DNA of 64,000 nt, taken from the NCBI GenBank assembly GCA_027068075.1, contig JAMOUJ010000002.1, positions 124,001 through 188,000 of the forward strand. The letters are read 5' to 3'. The position numbers were made by a program, and so were the translations under genes. The notes under the pieces are model-generated. The model had not been told where the DNA came from. It did no database searches and saw nothing but the letters and a program-made list of their open reading frames with translations. Positions 25,649 to 33,808 of this stretch are shown here, piece by piece. Within the stretch, counting starts at the first letter, position 1, and the number at the start of each line of letters is the position of its first letter. Source of the stretch: Candidatus Aminicenantota bacterium (GTDB taxonomy: Bacteria; Acidobacteriota; Aminicenantia; S016-38).

Positions 25649-26659
25649 ATGAAAAAAGTGGTGGTAGGTCTAAGCGGGGGGTTAGATTCGGCGGTGGCCG
25701 CCCTTCTCCTCAAGGAAAGAAAATACCAGGTCCTGGGTCTCAGTTTGTTCATCCACCGCCAGGAGGACATACCCGCTGCGGAGAAGGTGGCAAAAGTTCT
25801 GGGCATCCCCCTGGAGACGGTGGACATAAGGGAGGAGTTCAGGAAGGAAATAATAGATTACTTCGCCCGGGAATACCTCCGGGGCAGAACCCCTAATCCC
25901 TGCGTCCTCTGTAATCCTAAGATAAAATTTAGGTGGCTGGAAGAAAAGGCCCGGGAAAGGGGTTACGAGTTCGTGGCCACGGGCCATTACGCCAGGATAA
26001 GATGGGCAGGGGAAGAGCCCTTTTTGGCCCCTGCCAGGGACCCCAGAAAATCTCAGGAATACTTCCTGGCTCTTCTCTCTCCCGAAACCCTGAAAAAAAC
26101 CCTCTTCCCCCTGGGGGAATACACCAAGGATGAGGTGAGGAAGATGGCCTCCCTCGCCGGGCTGCCCGTCCTGGAAAGAGATGAAAGTCAGGATGTCTGC
26201 TTCATCCAGGGCGAGTCTTACAATTCCTTCCTGGAAAGGGAATTCAATCTAACTCCCATTCCGGGGAAAATACTGTCCACCTCAGGACGGGTTCTGGGCA
26301 CCCATCAGGGCTTTCACAGGTTCACCATCGGGCAGAGGAAGGGCCTGGGTCTGCCATCCGGTCCCTTTTATGTAGTCAAAATTACCCCGGAAAGAAACGA
26401 AGTGGTAGTGGGCTCCAGGGAAGAGGCCCTCAGGAAACAGGTCCGGGTAAGCCTCAAAGTATGGAGGGGAAACCCCACGGGGGGCTTTTATAAAGTGAGG
26501 CTCCGATATCGGCATCCAGGGGCCGGAGCAGAGGTGAAGGTCAGGAAGAAGGAGGCGATGGTGGAATTTGAAACCCCGCAGTTCGCCCCTACCCCTGGGC
26601 AACTGGCGGTCTTTTACGACGAAGAAGACCTGGTGGTGGGTGCTGGTTTTATCTCTTAG
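25649..26659 (+). CDS. mnmA: tRNA-specific 2-thiouridylase MnmA
   Basis: 336 residues. The PP-loop is GLSGGLDSAVAALLL (residues 8-22). The two reactive cysteines are in NPCVLCNPKIKF (about 91) and SQDVCFIQGESY (about 185). GQRKGLGLPSGPFYV is another family motif. The enzyme makes 2-thiouridine at the wobble position of tRNAs for Lys, Glu and Gln, an important modification for heat-stable codon pairing. It is transcribed divergently from the methyltransferase-NifX gene, and its end overlaps queG, another wobble-modification gene, by 11 nt. Confidence 0.95.
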   Translation: MKKVVVGLSGGLDSAVAALLLKERKYQVLGLSLFIHRQEDIPAAEKVAKVLGIPLETVDIREEFRKEIIDYFAREYLRGRTPNPCVLCNPKIKFRWLEEKARERGYEFVATGHYARIRWAGEEPFLAPARDPRKSQEYFLALLSPETLKKTLFPLGEYTKDEVRKMASLAGLPVLERDESQDVCFIQGESYNSFLEREFNLTPIPGKILSTSGRVLGTHQGFHRFTIGQRKGLGLPSGPFYVVKITPERNEVVVGSREEALRKQVRVSLKVWRGNPTGGFYKVRLRYRHPGAGAEVKVRKKEAMVEFETPQFAPTPGQLAVFYDEEDLVVGAGFIS

Positions 26660-27536
26660 CCCAAAAAAGCAATTCCTTGAATTTCTCGTACCCAGCCCTT
26701 AGCACCGGAGTCCCCCGGTAAATTTCCCGGAACTCCTCCTCTGAACCCACTTCCCCGGGAGATGGGTCAATGCGGGGGAGAAGGTCCGATAAGGAGGTGG
26801 ACCTTGCCTTCCGGTTCCAGGGACAAACCTCCTGGCAGACATCGCACCCGAAAACCCACCCCCCATTTTTTCTTCGGTACACCTCCGGAATCTCCCCCTT
26901 GTGTTCAACGGTTATGTAGGAAAGGCAGAGGCGGGCATCCAGAAAATATGGTTTTAAGGCTCCGGTGGGGCAGGCATCCACGCAGCGGTTGCAGGTTCCG
27001 CAGTGATTTTCCTGGAAGGGCTCGTCCGGGGGTAGGGAAACGGAGATGAAAATTTCCCCCAGAAAAACCCAGGAGCCGTATTCCCGGGTAATCAAAAGGG
27101 TGTTCTTCCCTATCCATCCGAGCCCGGCCCTCCTGGCCAGTTCCTTTTCCATCACCGGGGCGGAATCCACGAAAAACCTACCCTGAACACCGGGGAACTC
27201 TTCCTTTACGAAGTCAAAAAGTCGTCGCATCATCTTCTTCAACACCCTGTGGTAATCCCGGCCCAGGGCGTATCGGGAAATTTTCACTCTCCCGTATTCA
27301 ATTTTCCCTGGATAATAGTTCGCTGCCAGGACAATAATGGTTTTTACCGGAGGGAAAAGAGCCCGGGGGTTCAGCCTTAACTCCGGATTCCTTCTCATGT
27401 AGGCCATGGTTCCTTCGGCCTTCCGGAAAAGCCAATCCATGAGGAACTTCCCGGGGATTCTCTCCGGGGTGGTGAAGCCAACCCTGGAAAATCCAAGTTC
27501 CAGGGCCTTATTCCTTATCCTTTCCTTTTTTCCCAA
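26649..27536 (-). CDS. queG: Epoxyqueuosine reductase QueG
   Basis: 295 residues. Two [4Fe-4S] motifs are visible: [16 protein letters not shown] (about 176) and [11 protein letters not shown] (about 225). The N-terminus has the expected GFTTPERIP and a pattern for cobalamin binding ([12 protein letters not shown]). QueG reduces epoxyqueuosine to queuosine in tRNA, using cobalamin. The preceding enzyme of the pathway, QueA, is encoded at 41964. This shortened form (about 295 versus 350-380 residues) lacks the extra C-terminal domain found in some homologues. It starts 29 nt inside lpxD and overlaps mnmA tail to tail. Confidence 0.93.
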   Translation of the reverse strand: MGKKERIRNKALELGFSRVGFTTPERIPGKFLMDWLFRKAEGTMAYMRRNPELRLNPRALFPPVKTIIVLAANYYPGKIEYGRVKISRYALGRDYHRVLKKMMRRLFDFVKEEFPGVQGRFFVDSAPVMEKELARRAGLGWIGKNTLLITREYGSWVFLGEIFISVSLPPDEPFQENHCGTCNRCVDACPTGALKPYFLDARLCLSYITVEHKGEIPEVYRRKNGGWVFGCDVCQEVCPWNRKARSTSLSDLLPRIDPSPGEVGSEEEFREIYRGTPVLRAGYEKFKELLFWAKR

Positions 27537-28476
27537 GTCGGTATAGCCGTGCCATGGCCCTCTTCCACCGGGTGAGGTTGGTGTTGGGGCATCCTCCCAC
27601 CACTTCCCCGGGGGCCACGGGCCTGAACACGCAGGTTTTGGCGGCTATTATGGCTCCGTCCCCCACCTCCAGGTTATCCCTGATGCCCACCATTCCTCCG
27701 CATATTACCCCCTTGCCTATCCGAGCACTCCCTCCGATGGCTATCATTCCAGCGAACATGCTCCCTTCTCCTATTCTGGTGCCGTGGGCAATGAGACAGA
27801 GGTTTCCTATCTTAACCCCGGTCCCGATTTTGGTGTATCCCAGGGCCGCCCGGTCTATGACGGTGTTGGCTCCGATCTCCACATCGTCCCCCACGAGCAC
27901 CCCTCCCACCTGAGGGATTTTCTCCCCTGCCTCAAATCCAAAACCGTCGCAACCGATGACCACTCCGGGATGGATGATGCATCCCTCACCTATCCGGGTC
28001 CCCTCCCTTATGACGACATTGGAGTAAATTTTGGTGCGAGAACCTATCTCCACATCGTGGTAAATTACAGTTCCGGCGTGAATCTCCACTCCATCACCGA
28101 CGACCGCGTTTTCCCCTATTTTCACGAAATCCCCTATGTAAACTCCCTTGCCAATCCTGGCGGTGGGATGAATCACCGCCGTGGAGGCGATCCCCTCCCT
28201 GCGTGGCTCCTCTGGATGGAAAAGTTTAATCAGTCTTATGAGGTCCGCCCTGGGATTTTTGGAAACCAAAAGGTTTTTTCCCGCCAGACGGGTATCTGGT
28301 CCCACCAGAAAGGCCGAAGCCCTGGAAGAACCCACCAGTTTCTCAAAGGCCTTCCTGTAAAGGGGAGCGATTTCCCCCTTCCGGGCATCCTCCAGGGAGG
28401 AAACCCCGGTAATCTCCAACTCACCGTCCCCCACCAACTCAAGCCCCAGGGACTTCGCTATTTCCTTCAGTTTCAT
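27508..28476 (-). CDS. lpxD: UDP-3-O-acylglucosamine N-acyltransferase LpxD
   Basis: 322 residues. A short uridine-binding N-terminal domain ([28 protein letters not shown]) is followed by a left-handed parallel beta-helix of hexapeptide repeats ([27 protein letters not shown] and so on). The catalytic His is probably in [17 protein letters not shown]. LpxD adds the second acyl chain in lipid A synthesis. Together with lptD this indicates LPS. The start overlaps the upstream yihY-like gene by 4 nt (ATGA). Confidence 0.93.
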   Translation of the reverse strand: MKLKEIAKSLGLELVGDGELEITGVSSLEDARKGEIAPLYRKAFEKLVGSSRASAFLVGPDTRLAGKNLLVSKNPRADLIRLIKLFHPEEPRREGIASTAVIHPTARIGKGVYIGDFVKIGENAVVGDGVEIHAGTVIYHDVEIGSRTKIYSNVVIREGTRIGEGCIIHPGVVIGCDGFGFEAGEKIPQVGGVLVGDDVEIGANTVIDRAALGYTKIGTGVKIGNLCLIAHGTRIGEGSMFAGMIAIGGSARIGKGVICGGMVGIRDNLEVGDGAIIAAKTCVFRPVAPGEVVGGCPNTNLTRWKRAMARLYRLGKKGKDKE

Positions 28477-29300
28477 TCTCCCTCGTTGAGAAGGGCGGAA
28501 ATCTCAGCCCCTAGGAGCAGGATGAGGGAGGAAATTTCCACCCAGAATATGAAAATTATAACGGTGGATAGGGTTCCAAAAACCTTGCTGGCCAGGGATA
28601 TATTCTCTATGTACCACATGAAAACATGGGTTCCGGCAATCCAGAGAACCGAAGCCAGAATGGAACTCTTCAGGGCGGCGGAGGTTTTAACCTTTTTCTC
28701 CGGAATCCACTTGTAAAGGGCGAAAAAATAGAAGGTAGCCAGGAGAAAGGGGATGAGAACCCTCACCAGGAAATTGTTTACTATGGCCATGGTGTAGGGG
28801 TTTAAGTATTGAGAAAAGGCCTGATTGGTGGCCACCAGGCGGTTAAAGGCGCTTATGATCCCCATGAGCCCGAAGGCCCCGAATAGGAAGAAACCGGAAA
28901 ACAGCAGGATGAGCATTTCCTTGAGCCTCTTCCAGAAAAAGGATTTGCGGGATTCCACCTCGTAGATCTCCTGGATGGCGCTTATCACCCTGGAAATGAG
29001 CATGAGTCCCAGCACCACCGCCAGGTATATTCCCAGAACCCCCACCTCCTTTATTTTGGAGGCGTATATCTTCATGTTGGTGAAAAACCTGGGGTTGATG
29101 GAGGAGAAGAACTCCTGGGAGAAGAGGTTGAGATCGTTTATTACCTTCTCCGAAGAGCCGATTATGTAGGTGGAAATGTAGAGAAGAAAACCGGCCAGGG
29201 GGACAGAGGCCCATAGGGCATAATAGGAAATTATGGCCGCCTTATCATCTATCCGATGCTTTGCCAAGCGTCGGAACAGTTTTTTCAGCCAGGCCCACAA
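28473..29300 (-). CDS. YihY/BrkB-family membrane protein
   Basis: 275 residues from a TTG start (after GGGGGA). At least six hydrophobic segments are visible, among them [27 protein letters not shown] and '[22 protein letters not shown]' in pieces. The loop [30 protein letters not shown] is the recognised BrkB pattern. The family is sometimes called ribonuclease BN by mistake; its function is not established. It is downstream of atpE with a 30-nt gap and overlaps lpxD. Confidence 0.85.
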   Translation of the reverse strand: MWAWLKKLFRRLAKHRIDDKAAIISYYALWASVPLAGFLLYISTYIIGSSEKVINDLNLFSQEFFSSINPRFFTNMKIYASKIKEVGVLGIYLAVVLGLMLISRVISAIQEIYEVESRKSFFWKRLKEMLILLFSGFFLFGAFGLMGIISAFNRLVATNQAFSQYLNPYTMAIVNNFLVRVLIPFLLATFYFFALYKWIPEKKVKTSAALKSSILASVLWIAGTHVFMWYIENISLASKVFGTLSTVIIFIFWVEISSLILLLGAEISALLNEGE

Positions 29301-29330
29301 GGCCTAAATCCCCCTGGCATCCCTCATAGG

Positions 29331-29651
29331 TCAGAGTTTAATCTTCCCCACGAGGAGAATTTCAATGAGCAGGGTGTAGATAACCAGGGATTCAATGAGA
29401 ACCAATCCCAGGATGAGGCCGAACCTGATGTGGGGCGCTGTGCCCGGGTTGCGGGCTATGGCCTCGGAGGCCCGATGAACTACCCTGGACTGGGCGATGG
29501 CGCCAACGGCCGATGCGATGGCTATGCCCAGACCTGCGGCTATGGCTATCCAGCCGTAAACGGAAGTGCCCGCTGCCGCCACCGCAGGGCCCTCACTGGC
29601 GAACAGAGAGGAGCCCACGAGCAACAGGGCCAGACTGAAAAGATACCTCAT
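29331..29651 (-). CDS. atpE: ATP synthase subunit c, with signal peptide and Na+-type ligands
   Basis: 106 residues, longer than the usual 75-85. Residues 1-20 (MRYLFSLALLLVGSSLFASE) look like a cleavable signal peptide. Two transmembrane helices follow, with the polar loop RASEAIARNPG. The ion-binding carboxylate is Glu87 in LIESLVIY. By my alignment with the Ilyobacter tartaricus Na+ c subunit, Gln54, Glu87, Ser88 and Tyr92 match its Q32, E65, S66 and Y70, which coordinate Na+. The c ring rotates with ion flow to drive ATP synthesis. It is separated from atpB by 13 nt, with an AAGGAGG SD. Confidence 0.95.
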   Translation of the reverse strand: MRYLFSLALLLVGSSLFASEGPAVAAAGTSVYGWIAIAAGLGIAIASAVGAIAQSRVVHRASEAIARNPGTAPHIRFGLILGLVLIESLVIYTLLIEILLVGKIKL

Positions 29652-29664
29652 AGTTTACCTCCTT

Positions 29665-30393
29665 TTAATGTTCTTCGCCGACCGCTCCGGAGAGGTAAAC
29701 GGCGGTCAGCATGGAGAATATATAGGCCTGCAGGCCTCCTGTTATTATGGCCAGTGCCATCAACGGGACTGGCAACAGGGGAGCAAAAAGGCCCGCAAGC
29801 ACCAATATAAGCGTTTCCTCGGCGGTTATGTTTCCAAAGAGACGAATGGATAGGGAAAGGGGTCGGGAAAGATGGCTCAAAAACTCTATGGGGGCCATGA
29901 GGGGAGCGATGAAGAGGTACTCCCCGGTGAACTGCTTTATGTAACCCAATTTGTGCTTTTTAATTCCCTGAAGGTTGTAGTAAAGGAAAACAAATATGGC
30001 CATCCCCGCCGGGACATTGATGTTCATGGTGGGGGCAGAAAGACCGGGGAAAAGCCCAAAATAATTCATGACTATGATGAAGAGGAAAAGACTCCCCACT
30101 ATGGGGATGTACTTCCTCCCCTCTTCTCCTATGATTTCCCGGTTCAAGGAGTCAAAGAAGAGGAAAACCTGCTCAAAAAAGGCCTGGCGTCGGTCGGGAT
30201 GGAATTTTGGCCTGGGGGCCAGGAACCCGAAGATCAATATCACCACCAGGGAAGCCAGAAGGGCCAGCACCACATGCTGGGGGACGGGTTCGTGGGGATC
30301 CAGGTGAATTCCCAGGTAGGCAAAGGCCTTCAGTATAAACGGTCCCAATATGCGGTTGAACTCTTTAACTATCCATAAACTCTCTTCGTGCAT
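29665..30393 (-). CDS. atpB: ATP synthase subunit a
   Basis: 242 residues from the ATG at 30393, which has GGGGGAG 6 nt upstream; an in-frame TTG at 30408 is less likely. The conserved Arg that faces the c ring lies in LSLSIRLFGNITAEETLILVLAGL (pieces). Other typical segments are PIVGSLFLFIIVMNYFGLFPG and 'LQAYIFSMLTAVYL'. Several membrane helices. Subunit a carries the two half-channels. It overlaps the upstream atpI gene by 29 nt and is followed by atpE; atpF/H/A/G/D/C are not in the window. Confidence 0.95.
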   Translation of the reverse strand: MHEESLWIVKEFNRILGPFILKAFAYLGIHLDPHEPVPQHVVLALLASLVVILIFGFLAPRPKFHPDRRQAFFEQVFLFFDSLNREIIGEEGRKYIPIVGSLFLFIIVMNYFGLFPGLSAPTMNINVPAGMAIFVFLYYNLQGIKKHKLGYIKQFTGEYLFIAPLMAPIEFLSHLSRPLSLSIRLFGNITAEETLILVLAGLFAPLLPVPLMALAIITGGLQAYIFSMLTAVYLSGAVGEEH

Positions 30394-30754
30394 CCTTGTC
30401 TCCCCCAAGAAGAACTTTTATCATGACCACATTGGCCGCCAGTGCCAGGGTTAAAGTCCCTGAGAGGAAGTATATTACCATAAGTTTTCCGAGTTTCAAA
30501 AGATAGAAGGTGATGAGAACCACCGCCCCTATGGTGATCATGAAGGCGAGGATGTATAGGGCTCCCCTTCCCCCTTTTCCCCCGGTGAGTTTTCCCGCTA
30601 TGCCGGTGATGGCCACGAAATGCAGTAGCATGATTCCGCCGCCGGCCAGGAACAAAAAGGCGTTCACGGATCCGGATAGGAGCAGAACGGAAATAAACCC
30701 TAACACGGTAAAGGCCAGGGCGAGGAAAAAGATGAGTCTAATTTCCCTTTTCAT
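30365..30754 (-). CDS. ATP synthase assembly/accessory protein AtpI-like
   Basis: 129 residues with four predicted membrane helices: IRLIFFLALAFTVLGFISVLLL, FLFLAGGGIMLLHFVAITGI, LYILAFMITIGAVVLITFYLL and 'MVIYFLSGTLTLALAANVVMI' (short pieces). This, its position next to atpB and the 'ATP synthase I chain' pattern support AtpI, an accessory membrane protein linked to c-ring assembly and Mg2+. The start overlaps atpZ by 17 nt. Confidence 0.75.
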   Translation of the reverse strand: MKREIRLIFFLALAFTVLGFISVLLLSGSVNAFLFLAGGGIMLLHFVAITGIAGKLTGGKGGRGALYILAFMITIGAVVLITFYLLKLGKLMVIYFLSGTLTLALAANVVMIKVLLGGDKDARREFMDS

Positions 30755-30962
30755 CCAGGTTCTTGTTGTATTTTAAGATTTCCTTCACCAGTTCGTAGAA
30801 ACCAGCCACTATCCCCAGAAAAAGCCCCACCATCCTTATGCTCTGCGAGGAGAAGACCTTGTCCAGGAGGTATCCCAAGCCATATCCCACAAGCATGCTG
30901 GAGGGAACGATGAAGGCCAGACTGGTGAGACGGAGAAGTTTTTTGTCAAAAAGAGGAATCAT
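30738..30962 (-). CDS. AtpZ-type ATP synthase accessory protein
   Basis: 74 residues with two hydrophobic helices (LTSLAFIVPSSMLVGYGLGYLLD and 'MVGLFLGIVAGFYELVKEIL'). The glycine/Leu-Asp pattern GYGLGYLLDKVF is characteristic of the AtpZ family found ahead of bacterial atp operons, often with AtpI, as a complex that transports Mg2+/Ca2+. Overlaps its upstream neighbour by 4 nt and atpI by 17 nt. Confidence 0.8.
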   Translation of the reverse strand: MIPLFDKKLLRLTSLAFIVPSSMLVGYGLGYLLDKVFSSQSIRMVGLFLGIVAGFYELVKEILKYNKNLDEKGN

Positions 30963-31246
30963 TCAAACAAGTCCTCAAAGTCGGAACCCTCCCGGCGGTC
31001 CAGGATGCCAAATTCCTCCCTCCTCTTCTCAATGGCCCTGAGGAACCTGCATTCGTCGGGATAATGTCTTATGTAATTTCCTTCGGTGTCGCTGTAAATA
31101 AGTTCAAAATAATCCTCCCCTATACGGCAAAACACCGACATGGAAGGAAACTGATCCAGGTCCCCTATCTCCTCCACAATCTCCGCCTTATCCTTCAGGG
31201 CATCCAGGGATTCCCAGTCGTAAACTTCAATTTCCTGTATCCTCAT
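30959..31246 (-). CDS. Hypothetical 95-residue protein, first gene of atp operon
   Basis: 95 residues from the ATG at 31246. An in-frame TTG at 31267 would place the -10 inside the gene. The protein is acidic and has no membrane segment: MRIQEIEVYDWESLDALK, YFELIYSDTEGNYIRHYPDECRFLRAI (in pieces), ending FEDLFE. I do not recognise the family. It heads the atp operon and is followed by atpZ with a 4-nt overlap. The promoter TTGACT-17-TACCTT is 9 nt upstream. Confidence 0.6.
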   Translation of the reverse strand: MRIQEIEVYDWESLDALKDKAEIVEEIGDLDQFPSMSVFCRIGEDYFELIYSDTEGNYIRHYPDECRFLRAIEKRREEFGILDRREGSDFEDLFE

Positions 31247-31255
31247 TTCAAAAAC

Positions 31256-31284
31256 AAGGTAGAGCAAATTTTCCCGAAAGTCAA
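31256..31284 (-). promoter_or_regulatory. Promoter of the small gene heading the atp operon
   Basis: TTGACT (31284-31279) and TACCTT (31261-31256) with a 17-nt spacer, 9 nt before the ATG. The -35 is strong, the -10 weak. The rest of the 120-nt gap (31285-31366) holds the end of mutS; I see a GC-rich stretch but no clear terminator. Confidence 0.55.
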
Positions 31285-31366
31285 CACCTTAATGGTAAAA
31301 AATCGTGAAAGAACACTATCCTGAGATTCCCCCGGTTCCCCTCCGGGAAAAGGGGACCTCTTCGGC

Positions 31367-33802
31367 CTATCCAAGTTTTTTGAGGTTGTAGAGCAATTCC
31401 AGGGCCTGAAGGGGGGTCAATTTATCGGGGTCTATTCCCTTGAGAACTTCCCGGAGTGGGTCCTTTTCCTCAAACAGGGAGGGCTGAACCCCGGCCTTTC
31501 TCCTTCCCCCCTCCCTGGACTTCTCCAGTTCCTCCAGGACCTCCCAGGCCCTTTTTATAACCTCCTCCGGAATCCTGGCCAGACTCGCCACATGTATGCC
31601 GTAGGATTTTTCGGACCTTCCCCTTTCCAACTGGTAAAGAAAAACCACATTGCCCTGCCACTCCGCCACTTTAATGTGGTAGTTTACCACCCCGGAAAGT
31701 TCCTCCTCCAGGTCCGTAAGTTCGTAATAATGGGTGGCAAAGAGGGTTTTTGCCTTTATCTTATTGTGAATGTATTCCACCACCGCCCAGGCGATGGAAA
31801 TGCCGTCGTAGGTGGAAGTTCCCCTGCCTATTTCGTCCAGAATAATGAGACTTCTGGATGTGGCCCTGGATAAAATCTCCGCCGTTTCCTTCATTTCCAC
31901 CATGAAGGTGGACTCACCCCCGGCCAGGAAATCCGAGGCCCCTATCCTGGTAAAGATCCTGTCCATAACAGGGATCTCCGCCTCCTCGGCCGGGACGAAA
32001 CTTCCGCAGTGGGCAAGAAGGCTTATCAGGGCCACCTGACGGAGATATGTGGATTTTCCCCCCATGTTGGGACCTGTGATTATAAGGACCCTATCCCGGT
32101 CGTCCATGTAGGTATCGTTGGGCACGAAGGCCTCGCCTTTTTTTAAAAATTCCACCACCGGATGACGGCCCTGCTTTATGATAAGGCGGGAATCCCTCCT
32201 GAGTTTGGGCCTCACATACCCCCGCAGGGCTGCCACCTCGGCAAAATTGGCCAGAAGGTCCAGTTCACCCAGGGCCCGGGCGTTCTCCCTGAGGTCCTCC
32301 AGGTGCTGAGCCACCTTAGCCCTCATCTCCTTGAAGAGATGCTCCTCCAGTTCCTTTATCCTCTCCTCTGCGTGGAGGATTTTTTCCTCCATCTCCTTGA
32401 TCTTCTGAGTAACGAACCTCTCACTGCCCACCAGGGTCTGCTTTCTTATGTAATCTCCAGGGACCAAGGAAGCCTGGGACCTGGGAACTTCAATGTAGTA
32501 GCCGAAAACCTTGTTGTATCCTATCCTGAGTTTTTTTATGCCGGTCCTTCTTCTTTCCTCCTTCTCCAGGGCCATGATGACCCCCTTGGCATCCCTGGCC
32601 ACCATCCTCAATTCGTCCAGTTCGGGGTTGAAACCTTCCCTTATTATCCCCCCCTGGGAAATCAAGTAGGGGGGCTCGTCGGTAAGCCCATCCTGAAGGA
32701 GTGCAAGAAGGGAAGGCAGGGGATGGAGCCTATCCCTTATTTTTTTAAGGACCGAAGAATAAACCCCCGCCATCCTTTCCTTTATTTCAGGAAGAATCCG
32801 GAGGTATTCCCTCAGGGAGGCCAGGTCCCTGGGGGTAGCCACCTCAAACCTGGCCCGGGTAGCCACCCGGTCCACATCCCCCACCCCCTCCAGAAGATCC
32901 CTCAGGTCCCGTCTCATTTCGTCATCGGCCAGAAGTTCCTCCACCCCGTCAAGCCTTTCCTCCACATCGTCCGGTTTTCTCAGAGGAAACCTCAAGGTCT
33001 GGCGAAGGAATCGGGCTCCCATGGGGGTCACGGTCTGGTCAAGGACCTGTATCAAACTTCCCCTCCGGCTCCCATCCCTCAGGTTTTTAAATATTTCCAG
33101 GTTCCTTATGGAGGCTCCATCCATAAAAAAACCTTCCTTCAGGGAAACCATGGGAAGGAGATGGGGCCTCCTGCCCCGGAGTCCCTCCACATAGGCTAAG
33201 GAGGAATTGTAGGCCCTTTCCAGGGGGGTTTTGCCCTCGGAGCGGGATATCCGGTAAGACTTCCTTCCCCGGAGGTCAAAATTGGCGATTATTTCCCGGG
33301 GTTCCATAACCTCAAGGAAGTGCTCCAGTTCCTCCTCCCTGAGTTCGTCCCCCAGGACCTCGCCGGTGGAAAGGTTGAGGAAAACCGTCCCCACCTTCTC
33401 CCCTTCCCTCCACAGGCTGGCCAGAAATTCTCCCTCCCCCCTTTCCCCCTCCATCTCTATGGCGGTGGAAGGGGTTATGACCCTCACCACATCCCTCTTA
33501 ACTATACCCCTGGCCTTCCTGGGGTCCTCCAGTTGTTCGGCCACGGCCACCTTGTAGCCTGCCTTGAGGAGTTTTTCTATGTAGGCATCCACCGAATGGT
33601 AGGGGACCCCGCACATGGGAATGGGGTCCTCCTTTCCCTTATCCCTGGTGGTAAGGGCTATGTCAAGAATTCTGGAGGCTATTTTGGCATCCTCAAAGAA
33701 GAGTTCGTAGAAATCTCCCATCCTGAGCAGAAGGAGACTATCGGGATAGCGGGCCTTAAGTTCCACATACTGCCTCATGGCAGGGGTAAGTTCTCTGGCC
33801 AT
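31367..33802 (-). CDS. mutS: DNA mismatch repair protein MutS
   Basis: 811 residues. Mismatch-binding GxFYE is in RMGDFYELFFEDA (about 29). ATPase motifs are Walker A GPNMGGKSTYLRQVAL (about 600) and the Walker B region ILDEIGRGTSTYDG. MutS detects mismatches and small loops. MutL is not encoded here, so MutS2 was considered, but the N-terminal mismatch domain excludes it. Preceded by AAGGGAA; follows the S9 peptidase gene by 6 nt. Confidence 0.97.
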   Translation of the reverse strand: MARELTPAMRQYVELKARYPDSLLLLRMGDFYELFFEDAKIASRILDIALTTRDKGKEDPIPMCGVPYHSVDAYIEKLLKAGYKVAVAEQLEDPRKARGIVKRDVVRVITPSTAIEMEGERGEGEFLASLWREGEKVGTVFLNLSTGEVLGDELREEELEHFLEVMEPREIIANFDLRGRKSYRISRSEGKTPLERAYNSSLAYVEGLRGRRPHLLPMVSLKEGFFMDGASIRNLEIFKNLRDGSRRGSLIQVLDQTVTPMGARFLRQTLRFPLRKPDDVEERLDGVEELLADDEMRRDLRDLLEGVGDVDRVATRARFEVATPRDLASLREYLRILPEIKERMAGVYSSVLKKIRDRLHPLPSLLALLQDGLTDEPPYLISQGGIIREGFNPELDELRMVARDAKGVIMALEKEERRRTGIKKLRIGYNKVFGYYIEVPRSQASLVPGDYIRKQTLVGSERFVTQKIKEMEEKILHAEERIKELEEHLFKEMRAKVAQHLEDLRENARALGELDLLANFAEVAALRGYVRPKLRRDSRLIIKQGRHPVVEFLKKGEAFVPNDTYMDDRDRVLIITGPNMGGKSTYLRQVALISLLAHCGSFVPAEEAEIPVMDRIFTRIGASDFLAGGESTFMVEMKETAEILSRATSRSLIILDEIGRGTSTYDGISIAWAVVEYIHNKIKAKTLFATHYYELTDLEEELSGVVNYHIKVAEWQGNVVFLYQLERGRSEKSYGIHVASLARIPEEVIKRAWEVLEELEKSREGGRRKAGVQPSLFEEKDPLREVLKGIDPDKLTPLQALELLYNLKKLG

Positions 33803-33808
33803 GTTCCC

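Noticed and set aside
31285-31366. Terminator of mutS
   Set aside because: GGTCCCC...GGGGAACC can be folded only with mismatches and has no U tract on the minus strand.
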